From NCBI GenBank assembly GCA_025362415.1, contig JANYGM010000011.1:1-6834 (forward strand): a stretch of DNA of 6,834 bases, read 5' to 3'. This document shows, in pieces, positions 1-5,571 of the stretch. The number at the start of each line of letters is the position of its first letter. The first letter of the stretch is position 1. Made by a program: the position numbers and the translations under genes. The notes beneath the pieces are model-generated. The model did not search any database and was not told the DNA's origin. It saw nothing but the letters and a program-made list of their open reading frames with translations. Source of the stretch: a bacterium (lineage in GTDB: Bacteria; Bacteroidota; Bacteroidia; Cytophagales; Thermonemataceae).

Positions 1-46
1 AGTTAGTAATACATTGCAAATAACTTCCTAGTTTGTTTCTTTTTAA

Positions 47-94
47 CACTAAGTTCATTAAGAAATACACACTAAGCAGGCACTAAGAAATACA
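47..94. repeat. Degenerate CACTAAG repeat cluster
   Basis: Four copies of a seven-base motif lie close together: CACTAAG at 47-53, 70-76 and 81-87, and the variant CATTAAG at 56-62. A ten-base direct repeat AAGAAATACA occurs at 60-69 and 85-94, 25 bases apart. No open reading frame of useful length covers the area. It resembles the short intergenic tandem motifs common in AT-rich bacterial genomes. It is built like, but not identical to, the CACAGAT and CACATAG motifs later in the window. Its function is unknown. It may trail a gene that ends left of the window, but this cannot be seen. Confidence 0.6.
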
Positions 95-140
95 AAATTA
101 GAATTTTATTTACAACTCATTACTTATTTAGTTTTCATTC

Positions 141-399
141 ACAATTCACAATTCCTAATTCCTAATTCCTAATTCACAATTCCTAATTCCTAATTCACAA
201 TTCCTAATTCACAATTCCTAATTCACAATTCCTAATTCCTAATTCCTAATTCCTAATTCCTAATTCCTAATTCACAATTCCTAATTCCTAATTCACAATT
301 CCTAATTCACAATTCCTAATTCCTAATTCCTAATTCCTAATTCACAATTCCTAATTCACAATTCCTAATTCCTAATTCCTAATTCCTAATTCCTAATTC
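141..399. repeat. 37-unit heptanucleotide tandem array
   Basis: An uninterrupted 259-base array of exactly 37 seven-base units, built from two variants only: ctaattc (26 copies, called C) and acaattc (11 copies, called A). Read from the left, A units are numbers 1, 2, 6, 9, 11, 13, 20, 23, 25, 30 and 32; all others are C. No unit has any other substitution or an indel. Because seven is not a multiple of three, runs of C units put stop codons in every frame on both strands (TAA forward, TAG in reverse), so the array does not code for protein. It resembles the heptamer short tandem repeats (STRR) described in cyanobacteria, but no homology is claimed. It ends 31 bases before the -33-like element of the phosphate permease promoter. 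Confidence 0.97.
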
Positions 400-430
400 T
401 ATGTTATGTTATTGTTAATTTGTATTAACT

Positions 431-464
431 TTTGATGTAGTTCGCATATAAATAGCTACTTTTG
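431..464 (+). promoter_or_regulatory. Bacteroidota-type promoter of the phosphate permease gene
   Basis: TTTG at 431-434 is followed, after 22 bases, by TACTTTTG at 457-464. The second element is an exact match to the Bacteroidota -7 consensus TAnnTTTG, and the first fits the -33 TTTG/TTG element, with spacing at the long end of the usual range. Transcription would begin near 470, giving a leader of about 25-30 bases before the ATG at 498. This placement argues against the TTG at 462 as a start codon, since it lies inside the -7 element. Confidence 0.7.
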
Positions 465-497
465 CACCAAATAACCAATTTACTAAACAACTACATA

Positions 498-1898
498 ATG
501 TTTGATTTGGAACTATCTTTACTAATATTACTGATTATCAGTATTTTAGCCGTTTGCGCTTTTGAATTTATCAATGGTTTTCACGACACTGCCAATGCAG
601 TAGCAACTGTGATTTATACCAATAGTCTAAAACCACAACAAGCTGTGGTACTTTCTGGCATCTTAAATTCTGCGGGAGTTTTTGTTGGTGGAATAGGCGT
701 TGCAATGGGAATTATCCATCTTTTGCCCACAGAAGCCCTTCTCAACCAAACCGTTTGGGAAAGTGTAGGTATGATACTTGCACTCCTTCTTACCGCTATT
801 CTATGGAATTTGGGAACTTGGTATTTTGGCATTCCTTGTTCTAGTTCTCACACGCTCATAGGCTCTATTTTGGGCGTTGGGATAGCTTTTGCACATCTTC
901 CAGGCAATGCAGATGTAAGTATCAATTGGAGTAAAGCAGGTGAAGTAGGGCTTTCTTTGCTTATTTCACCGTTTTTAGGGCTTTTAATGGCTGGGATTTT
1001 GATGTTTGTTTTGAGCAAACTTATCAAAAATAGAGAAATATTTGAAACGCCCGACCCAGAAAAAGTGCCTCCAATGTGGATTAGGTCGTTGCTTGTTTTT
1101 ACTTGTGCAGGTGTAAGTTTCTCTCACGGCTCTAATGACGGACAAAAAGGTGTAGGACTTTTGATGCTCGTTTTGATTAGTATTTTGCCTGTCAAATATG
1201 CCCTCAACCTAGAAACGACTCCAGCTCAATACCAAGAAAGTATTGCACTTGTGGATACTTCCGTTAAGAAAATAAATGTAGAAGACCTCTCTTCTGCTGA
1301 TAGGATTTTTGTAGAACAATGCAAAAAAGATATTGCAGATATAATTATTCTTATGAACATTCCCCAAAGTAAATGGGACGAAAAAGTTGTTACAGGCATC
1401 AGAAAAGAGATATTTTTGTTAGATAAAAACATCAAAAAATTATCAGATAAAACATTATCAGGTATTCCTGAGCAAGATAGAAAAAATATAAAAACTCGTT
1501 TTGAGCGTTTTAAAAGCCATACAACAGATTACGCACCACGTTGGGTAATTGTGCTTATTTCTCTTTCTTTGGGCATTGGTACTATGATTGGTTGGAAAAA
1601 AATTGTTGTTACTATTGGTGAAAAAATAGGAAAATCTCACCTCACATACGCACAAGGCGCATCTGCAGAGCTTATTGCAACACTCACTATTGGTTTTTCA
1701 TCATTTGTTTTTCACTTGCCTGTGAGTACAACGCATATTTTGTCGTCTGGCGTGGCGGGGACTATGGTTGCCTCCAACGGACTGAAAAACCTACAAGCAA
1801 GCACCATAAAAAGCATTGCGCTTGCGTGGTTGCTTACTTTGCCTGTTTGCATTATTGTTTCTTATTTATTGTTTGGATTTTTTAGACTAATTTTTTAA
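498..1898 (+). CDS. pit: PiT-family inorganic phosphate transporter
   Basis: A membrane permease of the PiT family, which imports inorganic phosphate (typically as a metal-phosphate with H+, or with Na+). The protein is 466 residues from the ATG at 498. An in-frame TTG at 462 would add 12 residues but lies inside the promoter. The internal duplication typical of the family is visible. The N-terminal half has NGFHDTANA (about 26-34) and CSSSHTLIG (about 114-122). The C-terminal half repeats them as SHGSNDGQKG (about 209-218) and LPVSTTHILSSGVAG (about 407-421). Hydrophobic membrane segments fill both halves. A hydrophilic, lysine-rich loop of about 110 residues (about 236-346) separates the third motif from the later helices. 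Length and motifs indicate an intact gene. No PhoU-like pit accessory gene follows; the next gene is an adenine deaminase 109 bases downstream. The assignment to the family is firm; the coupling ion is not known. Confidence 0.95.
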   Translation: MFDLELSLLILLIISILAVCAFEFINGFHDTANAVATVIYTNSLKPQQAVVLSGILNSAGVFVGGIGVAMGIIHLLPTEALLNQTVWESVGMILALLLTAILWNLGTWYFGIPCSSSHTLIGSILGVGIAFAHLPGNADVSINWSKAGEVGLSLLISPFLGLLMAGILMFVLSKLIKNREIFETPDPEKVPPMWIRSLLVFTCAGVSFSHGSNDGQKGVGLLMLVLISILPVKYALNLETTPAQYQESIALVDTSVKKINVEDLSSADRIFVEQCKKDIADIIILMNIPQSKWDEKVVTGIRKEIFLLDKNIKKLSDKTLSGIPEQDRKNIKTRFERFKSHTTDYAPRWVIVLISLSLGIGTMIGWKKIVVTIGEKIGKSHLTYAQGASAELIATLTIGFSSFVFHLPVSTTHILSSGVAGTMVASNGLKNLQASTIKSIALAWLLTLPVCIIVSYLLFGFFRLIF

Positions 1899-1919
1899 TT
1901 GCATAAAAACAAATGATTT

Positions 1920-1979
1920 AATTGCCACAGATACACAGATAAAATACAATTTGTATTCATCTGTGTATCTGTGGCAATT
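1920..1979. repeat. 21-bp perfect inverted repeat (large hairpin) after pit
   Basis: The left arm 1920-1940 and the right arm 1959-1979 are exact reverse complements over 21 bases. Inside them, AATACAA at 1943-1949 can also pair with TTGTATT at 1951-1957 in part, extending the stem. Each arm carries two direct copies of CACAGAT (CACAGATACACAGAT and its complement), so the structure is an inverted pair of a short tandem repeat. It begins 21 bases after the pit stop codon. It could end pit transcription from either direction, although the U-run expected of a classical intrinsic terminator is short. It may also simply be a dispersed repeat. A nine-base direct repeat TTTAATTGC (1894-1902 and 1917-1925) overlaps its left side. 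Confidence 0.9.
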
Positions 1980-2007
1980 TCACAACACTCTCTAAACTCT
2001 TCCCAAA

Positions 2008-3678
2008 ATGACCCACACAACCACCATAATACACGCTAATTTTGTTAATATTCTTCAAAAAACTATTTCTCCAGCAGAAATAATCATCAAAAATGGCAAA
2101 ATAGAAAGTATTTCAAATACAGATAAACCCTGTCAAAACTACATTTTGCCTGCTTTTGTAGATGCACATATCCATATAGAAAGCAGTATGCTTGTGCCTA
2201 GTGAATTTGCCCGCCTTGCAGTGCTACACGGTACAATAGCTACTGTATCAGACCCTCACGAAATAGCCAATGTTTTGGGCGTGGCTGGTGTAGAATTTAT
2301 GATAGAAAATGGCAAAAAAGTGCCTTTTAAGTTCTTTTTTGGTGTTCCTTCTTGCGTTCCTGCTACTGTTTTTGAAACCGCAGGCGCAACTATTGATGCC
2401 AAAGATGTAGCATATTTATTTGAAAAACACGACCTCAAATACCTTGCAGAAATGATGAATTATCCAGGTGTTTTGTATGATGATGTTGTTGTTTTGGAGA
2501 AAATAAAAATTGCACAAAAATATAAAAAACCTATTGACGGACACGCTCCTGGTCTTCGTGGTGAGCAAGCCAAAAAGTATATTAGTGCAGGAATAAGCAC
2601 AGACCACGAGTGTTTTACGGCTGCAGAGGCACAAGATAAACTAGATTTTGGTATGAAAATCTTGATTAGAGAAGGAAGTGCCGCCAAAAATTTTGAGGCT
2701 TTAATAGATTTATTGCCTGAAAATTATGAAAATATGATGTTTTGTTCTGACGACAAACACCCAGACAATTTGCTTGTAGGGCATATCAATGAGCTTGTAA
2801 AACGTGCTGTAGCTCGTGGAATTGATGTTTTTAAGGTTTTACAATGTGCCTGCATCAACCCAGTCAAACATTATAATTTGGAGGTTGGTTTGCTCAATGT
2901 AGGAGATATGGCTGATTTTATCATTGTGGAAGATTTGAAGGAGTTTAAAGTCCTTCAAACCTATATTGAGGGCGTTTTGGTAGCTGAAAATGGACAATCT
3001 TTTATCAATTCTGTAGCATTTGACAAACCTAATTTTTTTAAAGCAATGCCAAAAAATGTAAGTGATTTTGCGTTGCTTGCCCCACCAAATTATACAGAAA
3101 AAACGCTTTTAAAGGTTATAGAAGCAATAGATGGAGAACTTATTACGAAAACTTTTTTGCATCATTTGCCCATAGAAAATGTAAATGGAAAAGACTTTTT
3201 AACTGCTGATGTAGAAAATGATATTCTAAAAATTGTGGTTGTCAATAGATATACGCCCAATGCAACACCTGCGGTAGCTTTTATCAAAAATTTTGGACTG
3301 AAAAACGGTGCTATTGCTTCGTCTGTTGCCCACGACTCTCATAATATTATTGCCGTTGGCACGTCTGATAAAAGTATTTGTACTGCCGTAAATGCTATTA
3401 TTAGTGCAAATGGAGGACTTTGCGTATATGATGACCGCAATGGTAGTGATAAAATAGGTTTATTGGCTTTGCCTGTGGCAGGCTTAATGTCGGATTTGGA
3501 TGGTGCAACTATTGGCGCACTTTATACAGAACTTGATAAAACCGTAAAACAGCTTGGAAGCACCCTTAAAGCCCCTTTTATGAGCCTTTCTTTTATGGCT
3601 TTGCTCGTTATTCCGCAATTAAAATTAAGTGATTTGGGGCTTTTTGATGGCGGAAAATTTGAATTTGTGGAATTATGA
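2008..3678 (+). CDS. ade: Adenine deaminase
   Basis: Adenine deaminase of the amidohydrolase superfamily (AdeC/AdeD type), a cytoplasmic metal enzyme that converts adenine to hypoxanthine and ammonia in purine salvage. The protein is 556 residues, a normal length. Visible motifs, in order: the metal-binding DAHIHIESS (52-60), SDPHEI (81-86), GHAPGLRG (178-185), the metal-ligand segment TDHECFT (198-204), REGS (221-224), and CSDDKHP (246-252), which carries the catalytic aspartate. The C-terminal adenine-deaminase domain is also present, with ASSVAHDSHN (437-446) and a glycine-rich LALPVAGLMSD (486-496). The ATG at 2008 is chosen because the N-terminal beta strand leading into the barrel begins directly after it. 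No TAnnTTTG promoter was found in the 109 bases upstream, so transcription may come through from pit past the hairpin or from an unrecognised promoter. The gene appears complete. Confidence 0.96.
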   Translation: MTHTTTIIHANFVNILQKTISPAEIIIKNGKIESISNTDKPCQNYILPAFVDAHIHIESSMLVPSEFARLAVLHGTIATVSDPHEIANVLGVAGVEFMIENGKKVPFKFFFGVPSCVPATVFETAGATIDAKDVAYLFEKHDLKYLAEMMNYPGVLYDDVVVLEKIKIAQKYKKPIDGHAPGLRGEQAKKYISAGISTDHECFTAAEAQDKLDFGMKILIREGSAAKNFEALIDLLPENYENMMFCSDDKHPDNLLVGHINELVKRAVARGIDVFKVLQCACINPVKHYNLEVGLLNVGDMADFIIVEDLKEFKVLQTYIEGVLVAENGQSFINSVAFDKPNFFKAMPKNVSDFALLAPPNYTEKTLLKVIEAIDGELITKTFLHHLPIENVNGKDFLTADVENDILKIVVVNRYTPNATPAVAFIKNFGLKNGAIASSVAHDSHNIIAVGTSDKSICTAVNAIISANGGLCVYDDRNGSDKIGLLALPVAGLMSDLDGATIGALYTELDKTVKQLGSTLKAPFMSLSFMALLVIPQLKLSDLGLFDGGKFEFVEL

Positions 3679-3684
3679 TTTTTT

Positions 3685-3716
3685 AACCACATAGACAGAT
3701 AGAAGACATAGAATAC
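3685..3716. repeat. CACATAG-type short repeat after ade
   Basis: Six bases after the adenine deaminase stop codon lies a degenerate series of related motifs: CACATAGA, then CAGATAGA, then GACATAGAATACA. It is similar in build to the CACAGATACACAGAT arms after pit (1925-1940) and to the CACTAAG cluster at 47-94. It probably belongs to a loosely conserved class of intergenic repeats. It is non-coding and no function can be shown. Confidence 0.5.
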
Positions 3717-3717
3717 A

Positions 3718-3752
3718 AAAAACACTATTCTGATTATCAGAATAGTGTTTTT
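3718..3752. terminator. Bidirectional intrinsic terminator between ade and the exported-protein gene
   Basis: A perfect 17-base inverted repeat centred on 3735 (arms 3718-3734 and 3736-3752). The stem core is ACACTATTCTGAT, and the outer ends are a run of A on the left and a run of T on the right. Transcripts from either strand therefore form a hairpin followed by U residues. It lies 40 bases after the end of ade and 33 bases past the stop codon of the convergent gene at 3785-4138. This is the expected place for a shared terminator of convergent genes. Confidence 0.9.
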
Positions 3753-3784
3753 AATGATAATTCAAATAGAATTATTTACGAAAA

Positions 3785-4138
3785 TTATTTGCATTTAGTC
3801 AAATCACCAATTGCCCAAATACTGTCATCATCACAGATTGTAACATCAGCCAACTCACATATAACACCGTCTTCATCAACGAGTTTCACATCATAAATAG
3901 CACACTCAATTTTCACAGTAATGTACTCGCCAGGAGTCATTACTTCATCACTTCCAAGCAAATCAGAACCCCAAGAAGCCTTGTCCACGTGTGAGATGTA
4001 GATGTGGTCAATATCCCATTTAGAGTTATTGTAGATTTTGATGGTTTGTGATTGTTTTTTCGTAGTGAAACTTTGGAAAAACAGGGCAGTACAAGCAAGA
4101 ACTGCCACACATAATGTTGAAAAAAGAACTTTTTTCAT
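3785..4138 (-). CDS. Small exported protein, function unknown
   Basis: A 117-residue protein with an N-terminal export signal: Lys2-Lys3, then a hydrophobic stretch to about residue 22, then a polar TTKKQSQ segment. Cys16 follows VLA, but the lipobox is poor and the hydrophobic core continues beyond it, so a cleaved signal peptide is more likely than a lipoprotein anchor. The mature part is about 90 residues, acidic, and predicted by eye to be mostly beta strand: IKIYNNS (33-39), DHIYIS (44-49), WGSDLLG (56-62), a PGE turn (69-71), and YDVKLVDEDG (82-91). Four cysteines (79, 94, 102, 116) could form two disulphides. The NNS...YIS...WG.DLLG...PGE...YD pattern recalls small secreted beta-domain proteins of unknown function in several bacterial phyla; this is recollection, not a search. 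No clear promoter was found upstream. The neighbouring genes give no clue to its role. Confidence 0.8.
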   Translation of the reverse strand: MKKVLFSTLCVAVLACTALFFQSFTTKKQSQTIKIYNNSKWDIDHIYISHVDKASWGSDLLGSDEVMTPGEYITVKIECAIYDVKLVDEDGVICELADVTICDDDSIWAIGDLTKCK

Positions 4139-4366
4139 AATAGATAGGATTTATAATATTAGTTAGAAATAATACGTAGTGAAATTACTACACACAAATA
4201 AAACAAAATAAAATGGATATAAAAAACTTTTATTAAAATATTTTTTGAAATTAAATTTTTTGATACTCTAGTATTGTTTTTACAGCATTTTACTTAATTT
4301 AGAGTGTTATTTTTGGTAGTCATTTTGTAGTCACTCACAATTCACAAATTAAAAATCCATAATTTC
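4139..4366. other. AT-rich intergenic stretch without a gene
   Basis: This spacer lies between two minus-strand genes. It should contain the promoter of the exported-protein gene and the 3' end of the oxidoreductase transcript, but no exact TAnnTTTG element was found on the minus strand. Two near matches (CAAATAAA and CAAAATAA on the plus strand, near 4195-4212) differ at one consensus base each. A 12-base symmetric ATACTCTAGTAT occurs at 4263-4274. The right end (4335-4364) holds a CACAATT-type repeat described separately. Confidence 0.5.
4335..4364 (+). repeat. CACAATT-type repeat, left copy beside the oxidoreductase gene
   Basis: TCACAATTCACAA at 4335-4347, followed by a TTAAAAATC segment and a degraded CATAATT. 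The same arrangement occurs in reverse orientation at about 5303-5332, on the other side of the oxidoreductase gene, with one indel and two mismatches over about 30 bases. The core is two A-type heptamers (acaattc) like those opening the array at 141. It ends two bases before the stop codon of the oxidoreductase gene. Confidence 0.75.
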
Positions 4367-5257
4367 TTAGCTATTTTGGTAAGCTACTGCAAATTCTTTG
4401 GCAAACTCCTCTATACTTGTTGGCGTTGTATTTTCTGCAGTTCTTTGAAAATCATTAAGATATGTACCTTTATTGAGGGCATCAAAAAGCTCATTGTAGC
4501 CATCTGCAATGGTTTCTGGTATGCCTGCCTGCAACATTCCTGCTTTTGCATCAGCTTGCGAGAACGCTATATAAGGCAGTTCTGGTTTTCCAATAGCATT
4601 TCCTAAAACTTGTGCTACTTCTACCATAGAAAGGTCTCTTTGTCCTGACACAAAAACAGGTTTAAAACCTTGAAAATCAAGAGAAAGCAAATATTTAGTT
4701 GCCATATCTGCAATATCATTCACGTGTACAACTGGAGTCTTTATATCAGCATTTAAAGAGTATCCCATAATACCTGCTTGCTTAATCATACCAATTTGAG
4801 CGAACAAATTTTGCATAAAATACCCCGCTCTAAGACTCAAAACATTAAGTTGTGGCACTTTTAGTAGCATTTGTTCAAACTCATACAAACCCGTAACAGG
4901 TCCTGCACCTTCTGGAAGTTGCGCACCATTAGAACTCAAAACTACTACGTTTTTCACGCCTGATGCCGTGATTGCATTTGTGAGTGCTGTGGCTACTTTG
5001 CGCTGAAAACTTCTCCAATCTTCTTGCAAGTCCCATTTTGGGGGAATAAGCGCATAAATAGCGGTTGCACCTTCAAAAGATTTGGTGAGGAAAGCCACAT
5101 CTTCCAAATCTCCAACTGCTACTTCTGCCCCTTTTGAAGCAAAATCTTGCAATTTTTTTGCATCTCTGCCAATAACTCGTACTTTTTTACCTTCTTTAAG
5201 AAGATTATAGGCAATACGTGTGCCTGTGTTACCTGTTGCGCCTGTGATTACGTACAT
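4367..5257 (-). CDS. NmrA-like NAD(P)-binding oxidoreductase, probable quinone reductase (QorB/YtfG type)
   Basis: A 296-residue atypical short-chain dehydrogenase of the NmrA/SDR_a5 group, close in build to E. coli YtfG (QorB), an NADPH:quinone reductase of about 286 residues. The Rossmann fold is clear. TGATGNTG (5-12) binds the dinucleotide; VRVIGRD (26-32) ends the second strand with an arginine suited to NADPH; GDLED (49-53), IYALIPP (67-73) and VVVLSSNGA (104-112) follow. The LRAGYFMQN segment (142-150) and VVHVNDIADMA (176-186) are typical of NmrA-type proteins. No classical YxxxK catalytic pair is evident, as is usual in this group. The ATG at 5257 follows an A-rich leader on its strand. 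A weak -7-like TAACTTTA (minus strand, 5291-5284) lies 26 bases before it, one base off consensus and without a matching -33 element. The divergent HxlR gene supports the assignment and suggests control by that regulator. The exact substrate is inferred. Confidence 0.88.
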   Translation of the reverse strand: MYVITGATGNTGTRIAYNLLKEGKKVRVIGRDAKKLQDFASKGAEVAVGDLEDVAFLTKSFEGATAIYALIPPKWDLQEDWRSFQRKVATALTNAITASGVKNVVVLSSNGAQLPEGAGPVTGLYEFEQMLLKVPQLNVLSLRAGYFMQNLFAQIGMIKQAGIMGYSLNADIKTPVVHVNDIADMATKYLLSLDFQGFKPVFVSGQRDLSMVEVAQVLGNAIGKPELPYIAFSQADAKAGMLQAGIPETIADGYNELFDALNKGTYLNDFQRTAENTTPTSIEEFAKEFAVAYQNS

Positions 5258-5302
5258 TTTTTTTGATTTTTTGGGTGATAAACTAAAGTTAGACTGAATA
5301 AG

Positions 5303-5337
5303 TAATTGTGAATTTTTAATTGTGAATTGTGAATGAA
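5303..5337 (-). repeat. CACAATT-type repeat, right copy upstream of the oxidoreductase gene
   Basis: Read on the minus strand, this begins TTCATTCACAATTCACAATT (5337-5318), which is identical over 20 bases to plus-strand 134-153, the entry into the heptamer array. It continues with AAAA and a further TTCACAATTA. It is the inverted partner of the copy at 4335-4364, so the two copies bracket the oxidoreductase gene. It lies 46 bases upstream of that gene's start codon, close to where its promoter should be. Confidence 0.85.
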
Positions 5338-5352
5338 TACAAAGCGTTTGTA
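5338..5352. promoter_or_regulatory. Inverted repeat, candidate operator for the HxlR regulator
   Basis: TACAAA-GCG-TTTGTA is a perfect inverted repeat with six-base arms and a three-base centre. It lies 80 bases upstream of the oxidoreductase start codon, in the region shared with the divergent HxlR gene. HxlR proteins bind as dimers to short inverted repeats, so the symmetry and location fit. The sequence itself does not match a known consensus, and a 6-bp-arm palindrome is not rare in AT-rich DNA. Confidence 0.35.
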
Positions 5353-5434
5353 ATAAATTAATTATGCATCATTTTGTATTATCATAAACTAATTAGAGAA
5401 ACCTACTTATTAGAAAATAATTTGTTGATTTTCT

Positions 5435-5465
5435 TTTGCAAAGTAAGTTAAATAGTCTATATTTG
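5435..5465 (+). promoter_or_regulatory. Bacteroidota-type promoter of the HxlR regulator gene
   Basis: TTTG at 5435-5438 and TATATTTG at 5458-5465 are separated by 19 bases, an exact match to TAnnTTTG with optimal spacing. Transcription would start near 5471-5475. The -33 element is part of a perfect TTTGCAAA palindrome (5435-5442). The -7 element overlaps the left arm of TATTTG-N10-CAAATA (5460-5481), which would allow a repressor to block polymerase. The leader to the ATG at 5572 would be about 100 bases. Confidence 0.72.
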
Positions 5466-5481
5466 TCAAGTAGTGCAAATA

Positions 5482-5511
5482 AAAATACATAGTAATAAAA
5501 TACATACTAAT
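5482..5511. repeat. 15-bp tandem duplication in the HxlR gene leader
   Basis: AAAATACATAGTAAT (5482-5496) is followed at once by AAAATACATACTAAT (5497-5511). The copies differ at one base (G at 5492, C at 5507). That difference creates the inverted pair TAGTA (5490-5494) and TACTA (5505-5509), ten bases apart. The element begins about ten bases downstream of the predicted start of transcription. Confidence 0.8.
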
Positions 5512-5571
5512 ATTGATTATCAAGCTATTAAATTTAAGAAAATCAAAAAATATTTTAGAAATATTATCAAA

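Larger units (their letters stand above)
5258..5571. other. Divergent regulatory region between the oxidoreductase and HxlR genes
   Basis: This 314-base spacer should contain the promoters of both divergent genes. Working away from the oxidoreductase start it holds: a weak minus-strand -7-like element (5284-5291), a CACAATT-type repeat (5303-5337), a 15-base inverted repeat (5338-5352), a good plus-strand promoter (5435-5465), an inverted repeat around the expected start of transcription (5460-5481), and a tandem 15-base duplication (5482-5511). The stretch 5353-5430 is AT-rich and shows nothing beyond a CTAATTAG palindrome at 5389-5396. Confidence 0.6.

Noticed and set aside
93..100. Minus-strand TAATTTTG as a promoter for a gene left of the window
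   Set aside because: It matches TAnnTTTG, but no TTTG element sits at the right distance, and such matches are expected by chance in AT-rich DNA.
141..399. CRISPR array
   Set aside because: The seven-base units are directly joined, and there are no 20-40-base repeats with unique spacers.
462..497. TTG start extending the phosphate permease by 12 residues
   Set aside because: The codon lies inside an exact TAnnTTTG promoter element, and the ATG at 498 begins the usual hydrophobic N-terminus.
1942..1953. Promoter for ade in the hairpin loop (TACAATTTG)
   Set aside because: It has three bases, not two, between TA and TTTG, and no -33 element at the right spacing.
4090..4095. Lipoprotein anchor at Cys16 of the small exported protein
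   Set aside because: The residues before the cysteine (V-L-A) are a poor lipobox, and the hydrophobic segment continues past it, favouring an ordinary signal peptide.
5473..5571. GTG start adding 33 residues to the HxlR regulator
   Set aside because: The extension is Lys/Ile/Asn-rich low-complexity sequence, contains a tandem duplication and starts at the predicted transcription start. The ATG at 5572 gives the normal family length.
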